Below, one piece after another: positions 46,801-61,800 of a stretch of DNA of 64,000 nucleotides (positions within the stretch are counted from its first letter, which is position 1; the number at the start of each line of letters is the position of its first letter). The stretch lies in NCBI RefSeq assembly GCF_032854445.1, contig NC_088300.1, positions 65,942,984-66,006,983 of the forward strand, written 5' to 3'. Source of the stretch: Liolophura sinensis (Eukaryota > Mollusca > Polyplacophora > Chitonida > Chitonidae). A model generated the notes under the pieces. It did not search any database, was not told where the DNA came from, and was given only the letters and a program-made list of their open reading frames with translations. Position numbers and translations under genes: made by a program.

Positions 46801-49800
46801 CTGGGAATACCTTGTTGGTGAAACCTGAGCTACAATAAAATGTGCTACGTGTATGCATCTTGTCGGCATGTTTGTTTCAATCGGAAAACAGTTTAGAATA
46901 TGTAAATTAGGTTATCCTTTAGTCTCCATGATGACTTTTCTCACTTTCTCATACTGTGTCTTTTTCAAATTCTTTTCTTTCCAAACAAATGGATACCAGT
47001 TATGGGGTCAGACAGTATTATTGGAATTCCACTGAATTAAACTACATGTAATGACCTCCATTCTGTTCATTTCATGTTTTTGTAGAAAAAAATGAAAAAA
47101 TGTCATCACCAGAGATACAGTACTTCATCAGTAGAAAAATATTATCAAAGGTAAGATTGCCACGACATGGCTGGAAAATTGCTGATGTGGCGTTAAGCCA
47201 TAATCATTCATTCAAAGGTAAGATGTTATTTTTTTATTGCTATTTATTTATTTATTTATTTTTATCAATACAATTTATAAGTTTGTTATTCTATCAGAAA
47301 AAGTTTTGGGATTATATGATGTTGATTTTAGATATTTCTTGGGAAAAATTATTGGTCATGTGGAACAATTTAATGTATTGTTTCAGTAACGTTAACAGTT
47401 GTTTGCATATTAGCCTTGCTCTATACAGTACTGTCTTGTGTGCAGTTAAATTTTGATGTGAGATACATGTGCAGTGTACCATATGATGAGCTGACAAACC
47501 CTGATAAATCTTCTGGCAAACCATGGTCTGAAATAGTGTCAAAAATCCAGGCGAGAATAAGGCATTGGCAACATATCAACATTTGGTGCTTTTGAACGTT
47601 GTAAATAAAACTCATTTCATGTATTTGTACTTTATCTCCAGATACTTACAAGATGTTTCAGCAGGAAAAGAATGTGTGATACTTTCTTTAGCAGATGAGG
47701 TATGTTCTCTGTTGAAAACATGGTTCAAGGTATGAGGTGTACCCCTGCAGCGGTTTTCTCTATATTTCATTGTATATGTAGAAAATCTCATGCATAGTGT
47801 CACGCCCAACACCTGGGATAATTGTTATTGTTGGAAATTCTCTAATAAATCTCCAAACATAAGATTGTAGAGGAAGAACTGACATTAGAGTTTACAGTAC
47901 TCTAACAACCTGTAGGGATCCTGGTTGCTGTAATAAATATAAGACAGAATAATTGTCTGAAGAAATAACAGACTCCTAGGAACTGAGATTAGGAATACAG
48001 TTTTAGATGAACATTTTATTACAATAAAATTAACAAGCTATAATTGACACGCGTTGAATAACGAAATGCGAAAAGTTAGGTGATCCCCATGTGCTTCTAT
48101 TGTCTCCCAGGTTTCAGATAGGCAGAGTAATCATAATTAGCCATGCGCTTGGTGTACAGATATATCTACACCATTAACAAACCGTACACTGTAATCGAAC
48201 ATACAGTGAGATGGCCATCACCTGCACTAAGCTGTACCTTTCTCAGGTCAGATAGGGTAAAATGAACTTTTTGTGATATTTTTCTGAAAGGCCGATATTG
48301 AAGCTTTGCAGGCTCCGTATTTATGCTAATAGGTCACGAGCCATGACCTTGCATTGAACTAATCAAAATCCTTCACATCATGAGGGATTCCCGCATTGCG
48401 TCATTCCCTATGGCAACACTTCCGCTGCACGTGAGCAGGATCTATACGAGATGGCAGTCAACATTTCAGTCCCAGTTCTCCATGTAGGAAACCAGATGGA
48501 ATATAAAAGCCTTAAGAGAGATTTTTCTTGTCAAGTTCAAATCGGCTTGAAATATTTTGTTACTCAAAAACAAGCACATAGTATACACACCATAAATGTT
48601 GCCTTGTGTTTGACAAGCAGTCATTAGTACAACAACAACAACCTGAATATAAATCGAACTTGAACTCCATTGATACGTCAGATCAACAACTTTAATAATT
48701 TAAGGTCGAGAGTAGCCAGAAAAAGTGCTGAAAGCCCTGTCCTAACAGAGGTGTTTATGTACATTAACTGCAAACATTTCATCACTTTTTAAAATACCTC
48801 GTACAGGCAACAAATTTGATTTCCAATCACAGTTTACACTTCATTTAGATATATTAGATGTTTCATGAAATATATCTAAATATTAAATTTATTGCATGTG
48901 AACAATTTTCTATGCACATGTGAATCCAAGTGCACCTTATGTATCAAGACCTGATCTGTTGTATGGCACTCATTTACCAATTTATTGATACCAGCTGCCA
49001 CCTGGATGGTGGAAAGTGCTAGTTTGGGTCTATTTTGTCTGAAAATGGTGCTATTTTATCATTATTTGGAAGGTCAAACTGAGGTATTGTAGTATGTCCA
49101 GCGCATGTAACTTTTTCTTTAGATTTGTCCCCAGGAAACTACATCTCCTACAGGCTTGACTGTGAAATCTTATCAGGAGATGTATTATGTGTCTGGTGTT
49201 CCAGCTATGTTTCACCTATAAAGTTGAACACCATTACTTAACTGAAATATTGATGAGTACCAATTAAAACACCTTTCATGTACACAGGTTTTTTGAAGTG
49301 GTCAGTAGATACTTTTGAAGTTTGAGTGATTAATGTGTGTACCATTTTGTGTGTTTTTCAGATTGACCTCTCTCCTGCTCTCACAGCAAGGATCATCTTG
49401 GAGAAACATTTATCTGTGACTAAACATGATGGCCAGTCGGGTGAGGACTCCTGATTAATTCCATGAAGAATGAATGAATGAATGAATGCTTCAGGGTTTT
49501 CTGTTGTACTTAGCAATTTTTCAGTCATATGACTACGAGGAGTCATTAGATGTCAGTACTTATATTATGCCTTCTTGTGGCAGGGCCCATGTCGCCGAAG
49601 TGCTGCCATCACTGAATTATCATGCTGAAGACACCAGACATGATACCCAGTCGCATTATACTGACACCGGTTGTGTTTCCTTGCTCTAACCTCTCAGTGC
49701 TGTGCGCCAAGTGAGGCAACTGCAAGTACCATTTTTAAAGTCCTTGGGATAGCCCGACCCGGGTTTGATCCCAGGATCTGCCAACTTCGAGGCGGATTCC

Positions 49801-52800
49801 CTAATTAGGCCACCAAATCGGTTAAAATTACATGAGGCATCATTGAAATGTAATCAGATGCTGGTTGAGTGATATAAGTGGTCCTGGACAGTACTGTATA
49901 TGTTTACAATAGAAGGGATGGCTGTGACATCATCACCACGGTTGAACAATAGCCAGTCAGCCTATTGGAGTTTGGCAATGTAGTGTAGCCTTATTACTGA
50001 AATAGTGGTGCCAAAGGTAGGTGCTACCCGTCAATACACCCCTGTCCAAAATCTGCTCAGTGGTCCCCCACTTCCAGTGTTGATCAGGAAATGTACCATT
50101 CTGTATTTTCGTAAAGCACGAAAGGTAGCAGAGAAATTATCCTATGCTCTTAGCACTCAGAAGTATCAATGTGATGCAGTGACGAACTGTGACCAATCCC
50201 GTGTAATTTCTTTGTACGGTTAACTACTTTTGAATCATTTTCATTTGCTTCTGTGCATTGAGAAACTGACAAAGTAAAAGGAAATATTTTCCGTATCCCA
50301 TATGCTTTAATACTGAAAAGAAAACAGATATCTGCCGTCAAGTTGAGATAAATCTTTGAAAAGGGAAGCAACCTATGTATTACGAAAATATGGAATTTCA
50401 GTTGTTTATTAAATTCCGACACTGGTACTTCCAAATGCTAACAGCATTGGATAATTACCCTCATGCCTCCCGTCAAGGGAAGTAACCTATACATTACGAA
50501 AATATGGAATGTGCCACTGGTCAGGGTTTCTTTGCAAGCGCTGCTTCTGGCACCTCATTAGGGCATAATACTGGGTGCGGTCATATTAGTGAAATATTCT
50601 TGATTACGGCGTAAAACACCTATCCAATAAAAAAATAAATAAATCCAGATTCTTAGGTCTTATGATAATGTGTTCATTTATACTTCATCACTATATGTTC
50701 CTATTCTTGCAGGATTGTGAGCGTTTATTAGATTATCTCCCTTTAGTGTGATATTTAGTGTTAGTTGGTTGTCTCCCTTCCATTGTAAGACAATCATGGT
50801 ATCCACTTAGCAGATCAGAGCCTCATATACTAAGGAGGTTTAGTATTTACATATACCTAGCAAAAGGCGAGGATTTTCTTTATGAACTGCTTCCTCCTCC
50901 GATAAACTTGAGAGCTGTCGTAGTGGTGAATACGTCTTCACCACTAATTTTCATACCTATCAAATAAATAGTGATGTGCAAGGAAATCAATTCCTATTTC
51001 CTAATTCCAGTAATGTACTATCACTGGATTTTACCTGTGGAAAAGTAGGATTACCTCTATATTTTTGGGTTGATAGATGGTTAATTTTTATTTTATATAT
51101 GCCACTTAGGTTCAGGTGTTTAAACCACCATTCAACCATTGCTGGGTGTGTGACATTCTTTTTGACTTTAAGTTGCTGCTGAAATGAAGAGAGCTTGATT
51201 CAAATGTTTGACATCGTAAGATCAAGGGCTTGATAGTTGCCGCAAAGGTTGTAGGTGATGTCATACTCACATTGTGTAATGAGATTAAATTTTTAAAAGA
51301 TGAAAGCTTAGTCATTTATTAGAGCAGATCAGATTTTTGAATCTTTTTAACAGTACTGGTAGCCTAAATTTTCTCTATCTGCTTGTGATACACAGCGTCC
51401 AGAAGTCAAGTGACCCAGATGATGCGAGATACGACTCTAATAGAGGACCCAGTTTTGGCTGCAGAGGTACATTATGTAAGTAGACCAATAAAGTCTTACA
51501 CTGTCTTGCTTGCCTAAATGAAAAAGAAGTAATTCTGATAATAGAAAGTCAGTTTTGCTTTTTGGCATTGCCTGACAACATATAAGACTCGCATTACAAA
51601 CTACTGCTGAAGTCAGTGGAATGACTTTTTCTGTGGCACTGTTTTTCAAATTGTTTTGGTATTTCTTTGCATTTGGGTGTTCTGTATAAACATCTGGAGT
51701 TATGTATGTTCCCCTGAATCCTCCAAACCTGCCTACAATCCGTCAACTAATCACTTTGTCATAGGCTATACAATCTTGTTTGTAACAAAAACAGTGGTTG
51801 ATTACACATTCATATTGTTAACTGCACTCATCAAGTCCATTATAAAAGCAAAAAGATTAGTTGGGCACCCTTTTTTAAACAAGGTGAAAATGTGAGGCCA
51901 TTTCCGGGAAATGGTCAAATTGCTCAATTACCTAAGAATTTGGCATACATGTAGGTTCAAATCCAGGAGGTGCCTTATTAAAGTAAAGAGAATACTTTTT
52001 CATGGCTTTCAGATGATATAAATATATCTTCAACCAGAAAATTTATGGGATAGTCCTAATTTCCCCACACATTAGATGATTTGCAAGTTTTATTTTTATT
52101 TTTATACCCTCCTCAGACATTAAAAAACAAGTTGGTAATAACTTCTATGATCACTCAGTGTTGTCTGTTGCTTTCAGTGTGTGTTGGACGATGACCATTA
52201 CGGCCCCCTGGTGGACTGTATAAAACAGTATCCTTGACCTTTCTTGTCCTTAGATTTTTCTCCTCTGTGACAATAGCACATGCAGGAAAGTGGAAATGCC
52301 CTAGTTGTTTCCTTGTGTCTATTCCATGAATATTCTAGCTCAGTCTCCAGCCAGATGTAATCTCTGCCTTGGATTGATCTGTTGTAGGGCCCTGGCAGTT
52401 TGCACAGTCTAACGTTCATTGAAAATCACTTGGTTTCCACCAGTATAATGAGAACATCTGTACATTACATGTGGGAAAGTACATCAGCAGTTTGACAAAG
52501 GTCGGTGGTTTACCCGAGGATCTCTGGTTTCCTCTGCTCATAAAGCTGACTGTCACTGTATGAGTGAAAAATTCTTCAGTATGGTGTTAAACATCAATTA
52601 AAGAAAGAAATCCTTGAAGCAGAAATTGTGCATTGTGCTCACATCATATAGGTAAGTAGTTACAGAATTATGTCATCGCATTGTTATATACTGGGGGCCT
52701 CCGTTGACTGGTGGTTTATGGTGTACTAGCGCAGAATAATGACCAGAGACTCTCACCGATTCAATCAGTGTGAGTTCAGCTCATGCTGGCGTCCTCTCTG

Positions 52801-55800
52801 GTTGTAGATGGTTTTCAGGCAAACTGCAGATGGTCATGGGTTTCCCACGGGCTCAGCCAGGTTTCCTCTCGCCATAATGTTGGCTGGCATCTCGTGAGTG
52901 AAATGTTCTTGAGAACGGAGTAAACACTAATCAAATAAATAAATTAAGTGATTATTGTTGCTATAAAGCTTTCTTTATTTTTAACTTTGATTAAATAGCT
53001 TATTATTGAACCTATAATAATATCCTAATCCAACCTTCAGGCTCAAATCTGTCGTAACTAGTTAATAAATTAACCCCAAATTCTTCCTTGATAAATTCAG
53101 TTCAGTTGGCCATGAATATGAGTTCAAACTGAAGCGGAAATTGGATTCTTTGGATCTGGCTTACATTGGTAAGCATTGTTCTAACCCTCAATTCATGTTA
53201 TTGCAGATCTGCTATTTTAAGAATTGGAAGTACTTAGATCCCTTGGGCTCTGCCCAATTTTCCCCCACTATAATGCTGGCCGTCATTGTATAAGTAAAAT
53301 ATTCTTCGTTGAGGCGTAAAACATCAGTCAAATAAATAAATAAATTGATTCATGTAGGCGAAAACCTATCAAATGGGGTTGTTTTTCATACTGGCCAATA
53401 TGCTGGCAGCATATTGTACTCAGCATACTAAACAGGGTTATGACATTTGTCTTTGAGATGGCATTCTAGTGAGAAAGGGCTTAAAAGGAAAGACAACTCC
53501 ATACCAAATATACATGTATATGTATGCATCACTTAAGTATCCCACATCATGTATAACAAGCATAACTTTTGATTTTGGTAAATGTTGCATAACAAAGATG
53601 TTACAGTTCAAAGTTAACAAAATTGTGCGCTTTGAGAAAATTGAAAGCGCTGCCATGTTATCAGTTTTAACCAATCAGGGGTGAGGTGATTCTGTAACCC
53701 AAGAACGCAGCTGTTTCCGCTGATGTCATTTGAGCCCTGTTTTACCTTTAAACCATGCGTGATGAAGCCTCGTGTTCTGGGTGCCTCTAACATGGGGCAA
53801 CCTATGTCCTTTTAAGAATTCCTACTTACGAGTTGATTCCTAGAGTTATGAAGCATGTGAGAAAAAAAAATGTCTTTGGCCATTTTTCTGTTTCCACTCT
53901 ACTTCTGAAATAACTAGGGTTATGTCTTTTTCTTTTAATATGTTGACTCTTGGTATGGCCTGCTGCAGGGAAAAACCTTGGTGCTTGTAGGTTGGCTTGG
54001 GGGTTTTACATCACATTTGATCATGTTTCCGTCTTATCACTACAGTGTTTCCCTATAGGAGAATAGTCCTGTTGAACTATAATATGTTTATAGTGCTGGT
54101 TTACTGGAATGCCAAGGCAAATAAGATAGTAATATTATAGATATCAAAAAGACTTCTTAATTATTAACTTAACTGAGTATTTGTTACTGAAGTTTTCTTG
54201 ATGGGTCAAAGTGTTCTCAGTTACTCCAGAGTTGTTTCCCTTTCATCATAATTCCATGGGGTGAAATCATTTTATAATGGTGTATTCGTCAGTGTTGAAG
54301 CTTAAGAACTTAAATGTTTGTATTTTTCTCCTTGAAAGAAAATTAAGAGAACCTGGTGTTTTTGTTTTAACTGGTAAATGTGGACTTCTGCTGTCACCTT
54401 TGTCCATGCGGAGGTTACTTGATTAGGGCTGGAACGAAAGTGACAGATTCAGTGGTTTTGTTTTGAAGGAACATTTAGCCCAAAAAGTGTTTTTTGTTTG
54501 TTTGTTTCTTGTATATGTAGGTGAGGAGGAAATGAGAGCCAGAGGTTATGACAAGACCCCTGATATCAAAATGGAAGTCCCCATAGGTGAGAACAAAGTC
54601 ATGATAGCATAATAGTTCTGTTTATTACATATTAAATAAAATAGTGCAATTGACAACACTATTCTGCATGCATGTATTTACATGTGCAACACACAGGATT
54701 ACAAGGACATGCTGATATATTCACTGACTTTCTTGAGAACACATCCGCCACCTTTAGTGTTAAAGTTAAAAAAAAAAGTCATCATTTATTCCCTCAACAC
54801 CAGGTTTTGTCATTTGTACTTCAGGCAAGTAGTTTTTGTTGAATTATTGTTCATGGATTTCATGAGGATATGGTTTCCTTGGCCTTCTGGCCCATCACAT
54901 TTTGTCCACTGTTTTCAGTATTATTTTGAGATTAAATATTTAACTTAAGTTCATGAATTTATTCATTTTTTTACATCCCAGCTGATGTATTTTCCATCTC
55001 TAGCCTCAAGTTACTAACATGCTTAAAGGATTAGTGTCCAGATTTAGCTACTGGTCTTAATTATAAAGATTATAACCTGTTTAAACTGTATGTTACCAGG
55101 ATGGCTCCTGAGAAATGTTTTAATGACTTCAAATCCACCAAAAACAACAGATTTACTGCCCTATCCTATCTCAGCCAGCCACCTGGTACGTCAGCAGGTG
55201 ACGTCATAGATGGACAACCCATGCCCAGCTGGCCTAAATAACCTGGGAATTCGTATCAAAACGATGTCAGTTTCGAGATGGATTTTAGCTACACAGAAAC
55301 ACATATACTGCCATATCAATTTGAACCCATAGTGAACAATGTTAAATTTCCAATTCTCTGAATTGAAATCTCTGGCCAGACTTCAGATTCCGAATTTTCT
55401 GACATTGAATTTGATCTTAATTTGTCCAGACATTTCCCACCACACCGACAAAGCGGACTGGTAAGCTATAGCTTTGTCCTGTGTTAAACTGTGCATTTTG
55501 GGTGTTCACTTATTCCCCATGGGATTCTAAATCTATACCTATATGTGATGACAACTACCGGTACCTGTTATTGCCGGCATTCCGAATAGCCCGTGCCTGT
55601 AGGGGCGTATAATCGACATTAGTGTACATATATTTACTATTTATCATTTTTCAGTTCAGTTAATAGTATTTTACAACTGCTATGTACAGTGCCATTTTGG
55701 AATTTCAGCTGTATTCCTCTCCTAGCTTTCAACTGTGTAATGGCGAGAGCAGATACAGCTGTTTTTAGTAGGTACAAAATCCTTCCATGCTGTAAATCCA

Positions 55801-58800
55801 TGCCTTCCAGAGAGCCAAACCATGTGGAAACTTAACTCCTGGGTTCTTTAACCATCTGTGTTTGCAACATTATGCAGAGCAGCAAACCATTTTGTGGAGA
55901 AATTTGATGTGCTTGGTGTCACACTTGTAGCTTTTTTAACACAGAATTAAATGGTGAAGCTCTGACAGCTTGTAATGGTTGGACTTGTATGTCGGCAGAG
56001 ACCACCGAGTGTTGGTGGGAAAAATGCATAAAACCAGCCCCATTATCCAGTTATTTTAAATGCCATATTACTTAGGTTAATGTACCCTTTATCAATATTT
56101 TTTCACACTCAATTTAACAATATATGCAGGCATATTAAATTATGAATAAATAGTAGATCTGAGCACTAATCCTTTAAAATGAATCAGCTTGCATTATTGC
56201 TCTGTAGAAGAACAACTGAAGCCAGTTTTCAGCACTATATTTTGTGCCTCTGATTGGCAATCTCAGATAATGACTATACAGAGTTATTAGTAATTTTGTC
56301 CTTATGACACATGCTAGAAAATGAAATTTGATGCCAGAAATAGTATCCTCAATTCTTGGATGTGTTATTTCTATTTTCCTGCCACAGAGCTACAGCCATA
56401 ATCCTTGCCCAGGAACTATCTGTATTTAGATAGTTCAAGCCCAGCTCATGCTGGCTTCCTCTCTGGCTGTACGTGGGAAGGTCTGCTAGCAACCTGCGGA
56501 TGGTCGTGGGTTTCCTCTGGGCTCTGCCCGGTTTCCTCCCACCATAATGCTGGCCGCCGTCGTATAAGTGAAATATTTTTGAGTTCGGCGTAAAACACCA
56601 ATCAAATAAATAAATAAATTGTAATTAGATAATCTACTAATAAACTAATGTTATAATTATGGACATTGACATATAGGTATCTTTGGATTTTCTCTTGAAA
56701 CTACTGTGATACATGGTCTCTCTATTAAAAAGTCAGTAATTTGTCCATGAACTTTCTAGAACTTTTTAACAGCACACTTTTATGTATATGGGTTAATTTG
56801 AAATTGTTTTATGTTTTATCCAAATGTGGACAGGCATTGAAAATTTTAAGAACAAAGATGCTGGTTAGACAGCTGAATCAACATCCATGTGTTGTTTTTG
56901 CACCCGTGGTTGTTGATTAGCACATAGATCAAAGAGCACAAAATGCCAGTAAACTACCAGGTGTTTTGTCGAGTATTTCTTCATAAAATTAGTTTGAACA
57001 GATTCTTTTCAAGTTGATTATTTGTCTGTGAAGTAGGCCATATCTGATTTGTTCATTTGGGACAGAAAAGCAGTTCATTGTTGCAGCTTACATGTAATGT
57101 TAATTTCATTATATATATTAAAATATTTTTTCAAACGAATAACAAAATGTGACAGCACATTTTAAAACCACTTTCATTCAGGGTTAGTTCTAAGGTTACT
57201 CTTCACTTTGAATCATTTGACATAAATAATGATGAAAAATGCTTTCAGTGTCAATAGGTGTTCATGCTACTCTTTTGTGGTAGTCAGTACCTTTTGTCAT
57301 TCTGTGCTGTGTTCCCTCAGAAAAAAAACAGAATGTCTTAAAATAATTTAGATAAATAACAATTAATTTCCTTGTCAAACAAAAAAAAAACAAAAAAAAA
57401 TAAATAAAGGGATATCTAGTAAACTAATTACATATTGTGTTAGGAACATATCTGTTCACTTGTAAATCAACTAAATTGTCACATAGTTTAAAGGTAAAAT
57501 GTAAGAAAAAAAAATCCCTTTGATGTTGAGACGACATGATCGAAAAGCTGACTTAATCAGCCGCTCTTCCAAATACACCCAAAAATCTGCAGAGTTAAGG
57601 CAATTTTTGCCTTTATCAGTCCTTTTGTGCTCGCCTTGCCTTTGAAGTTCCTTCTTTTCTATCTGTGAGGTGTTGGTAATTGTTAATGATTTTACAAGCC
57701 TTCCATCTTAATAAAGTATGGCTGCTCGTTGTGAACGTTACGGCGGTGTCAGGTTTAATTTGGGCTGTGGTACAGGTTTAAATTTGGCCAATTGCGGGAC
57801 GAAAGAGATCATAGCCACTTCAAAGTGCGTCGATGCTGACAGGTTTGTTATGGAGCCGAGCTGTCGTAAACCCTTGTCCCTTGTGACCACCGATCGTCCA
57901 AGGTCGGTTGGAATCCACAGCGCTCCACGACGAGCTCTCAGGCGTCATGGTTATAACCTGCTGGTCACAGATAGTCCGGCTACATTACCACAAGTCAACC
58001 ATTGTCCGGTATGGTCCTCTATCCTCGCTGATGGCCCAGCAGTTCTAGCCACTTCAGGAAGTACCAGTGACGATGTCCACGTGCTGGTGGTGCGAGCGAT
58101 AAGAGGCGAACTCTACGCATTATTGATTCAGAGCCTGCGACCCGAAGTAGAGAGGAAATGTAGAGGTTTGATTCGGTATGCAAGAGGAAGAGACATCTTG
58201 TAAGGCAGCTATTGCACAAACATCATTCTCCGTCAGGAATGGCGAGAAGTCTTGTTGCGGCTAATCTAAGAGCACAGGAAGGTAGCATGGCTCACCGAAC
58301 CCGAATCGGAGAGTATCACCTCTGCATTTTCAGGGCCGAACCATTTCAGTGATTAATACCCTTCACAGCGGATGTTTCGACTCGGCTGAAGGCAGCTCTG
58401 ATGTTCCTTTCAGGCCAAAGGGAAAAAATTAATTTCAGAGAATGCATAACAATGTCAGAGAAGCATGTAATTTCCATTGACTTGAGGAGAAAGAGTAATG
58501 ATAAAGACAGTTATTGGTGGAGCTCATCTTGAAAGTGTTTGGAGAATGTCTTAAAACAGATTTAGACAATGTTCCTTCACCTTCACAATCAGGAATTCTA
58601 AAAATGGTGAAAAAAAAAATAATAGACGCAGAGAAAGAATTCCGTATTTTGGGGCTTTTGATTAAAGCAAGTTTCTTTCATGGCTTCTGAAATCATCTGA
58701 CTGCGGTAAAGCTATTCAGCTGTGTCTGAAGTATTGCTATCCATAACTACATAAAGGCATTTCTTACGCTCTTTCTTTGTACTTTCTGTAAAGAAATCAG

Positions 58801-61800
58801 TTCATTTTAAAAATACACTTATTTAAACTCTGTTATTGAAGAAAATAACAATATGGAGAAAGGTTGTCAGTGATTACTTTGTAGGGGTATTTGCATATAA
58901 CAGTAATGGTACTAGCAGAATATAATTTTATACAATATTTGTGGTTGAGGGAAGGAGGGGAGGGGCAGATTTGTGGGGAGAGAAGCAATACTCCGTCTTT
59001 TCTTTACTCTTATCCTAGTTCTCAAGTTTCTTCCTGCATCCATTTCAGTTTAAGTTTTATGCTATTCATGTTGCAAAATAAAACTACATTCTGATTGTTT
59101 CAGACAGAGGAATATTTTCATTCACCTCACCCGCCGTCGTATAAGTGAAATATTCTTGAGTACGGCGTAAAACACCAATCAAAAAATCAATCATTCACCT
59201 CACAATTTCACAGGGATGGAAAAATGAACCCATCTCCAAAAAACGTTAAAGATTTACATAAATGAACCTACTTTTTACCCTTGAAGGTACCGGCAACTTG
59301 GCGAAATTATGTAGAAGTGCCTAGAATGAGTGGTGATTTATAGATGCAATTACTGTAACAAGGAACCGCTTCGGCGGCCTAATAGTTAAAGAGTCCGCCT
59401 CAACGTCTGGAGACCCGGGTTCAAGTCCGGCTATACTTGCCAATGTTTGTAGAACTATAATCTGACTGGCTACTGTTCTACCGTGGTGATTATGTCACAT
59501 ACAACCCTTCTGTTGTAAACATATACGATACTGTCCAGGACCACTTATATCACTCAACTGTGTTTGGTAGCTATGGGAAATTCCGCGCTTGATTACATTT
59601 CAATGACGCCTGTAATTTTAACCGTTTCGGTGGCCTAATGGTTAGAGCGTCTGCCTCGAAGTCGGGATATCCTGGGATCAAGCCTGGGTCGGATCATACC
59701 AAAGACTTTTAAAATGGCACTTGTAGCTGCCTGACTTGGCTCATTGCACTTAAAGGTTAGAGCAAGGAAATCGAACTGGTTTACAAAGTTTCCGTATAAT
59801 GTGACAGTGTATAATTTCAGTGGCCGTAACATTTTGGTGGCATGGGCTGGCCCTGCCACAAGAAGAGACAGTATACACACACCAAATGACTCCTCGTCTT
59901 CATATGACTAAAAATTATTAAGTACCACATATTTGTGGTGGTCAGCATTATGGTGGGAGGAAACCGGGCAGAGCCCAGAGGAAACCCACTACCGTCCGCA
60001 GGTTGCTAGCAGACCTTCCCAGGTACGGCCGGAGAGGAAATAACGGACTGAGTGAACTCGATGGATTTCATTTGGGTGAATTTGGTATGGTGTGGATGAA
60101 TTTGGTTAATATGGATGATTCTAGTGGTCTTTCTGACGTTTGTTTAGAGTGGATGATTTTTGTTGACGTGGATGATGTTATTGATCTAGATAAATTTTGG
60201 TTGGTGTGGGTGAATTTGATTTCAATTGATGAGGATGGTTTTGGGGTTGATATTGTCATATTATTCACATTACTACCATTTTACACCGAACACTTTGTAA
60301 TGTTTTACAGCTGTGAACGGCCATGTTGTGAACTGGATTGAGAGCAAAGCATCATTTGGAGATGAACATAGTCACAAGGGATATGAGAAGGATCAGTTTT
60401 GGAGTTACTGGAACAGGTACTGTTACATCTGGTGTAGGGTGGTATGACAGGTGTTTCAGTCTACGCGTAAGGTGTAAAAAGTGCATATGTGTTTATTTGA
60501 TAGGAGTTTAACACCCTTTTATTTGAGTCTATAGAACGTGAGGTTTATGGGAGAGGCCCAGGGGTCTGAGGATACATCCACCCTTCATTAACCTACCTGA
60601 CAAAAGTAATTACTTCGGCAACAATGAGTCTGAAACAGTATGCAAGTCATATCTAGTAAAAAGTCCAGTAAAGAAGTGAAAGTCTTGATCCTAAGCTTTA
60701 CAGGTGGCACTGGAATACGTCAACGTCATGGTCTGACAGTAATTATTAGAAATGGTGATATGATATAGGTTATAGGTTGATATAGGTTATTGTATGATGT
60801 ATTTTATTATCAATGAAAAGCATGTGTAAAAGTAATGATGAAACAAAGCAGGGATGTTAAAATGACAATTTTATTACATATAGGTCTTTCGGTATTTGTT
60901 ATAGGAAATTTAAAATTGCTCATGGTGTACACAGTTCCAAGATGACCTTACAGTTGATAGTTTTGTTTTCTTCGTTTTTAAAAAAAATTAAGAAAATTTA
61001 ACGAATGTTTGCTCCATCCAAAATAGCTTAGTTTTGATAGCAGATATACAAGGTAAGTATATTTGTTTTCAAGACGCTTAAAAAGCAATACAAGTAAGGC
61101 TTAAATGTTCATTGTTTTCCTACTGCCAATAATGCCAGATCAGCTTAAGTTTACACCACTGTACACCATTTCTCATCCACACTTGCTTCCCTTTCTGTTA
61201 TGGATGTAACGGATAGGTTAACTGTGACTAGATTGTAAATAAATAGCAAATAAATGTTAACCTGAATAGCTGCGGTTTTGTGGGCGTTGAAATGTTCTCT
61301 GGGCTATCAGTTTGACATGGATATAGTTTGTGGTTTATTTTATAAGAATGCTTCATTACACCTATATGGATGATGTTTGCTGTCCCATAAATGTCAAATT
61401 TTCATAGTTTCCTTGTGCTTGTGTAAAGGAATAGAGGCCAGACGTTTTCATCTTCTTTACAAGCTCAAAGTTAAAAACACAAAATCTTTCTGACGCGATA
61501 GTGTTCCGAGATTGTCTTTTTGAGATGGATTGTGAAACCGTAAAATCTCTTTGATAGTACAGTTAGTTCTGGCAGAGTGGTGAGTATCTTGAGAGATTTG
61601 ACTTCAGTCTCTGGCCGTCCTGCTGGCAGAGAATTTCACAGTTTGAGATAAAAGATTTATTCTATCAGACCGGCCGGCCGAAGCCTCTGTCATAACGAGA
61701 AGCCTGGGTGTTTTCCTAAGGTGATTACAGCTCTATCCAGTTTCACTGCGGGACATGGAGCAGAGGGAAACTCAGTCGGCCTGAGTTAGCAGCCAGTTTT

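Noticed and set aside
47240-47270. ATTT run taken as a SINE tail
   Set aside because: No SINE body follows on either side. It is a simple repeat.
58019-58219. Minus-strand 66-codon frame overlapping the 161-codon frame
   Set aside because: Short, no signature, and in the same GC-rich stretch where openness is likely by chance.
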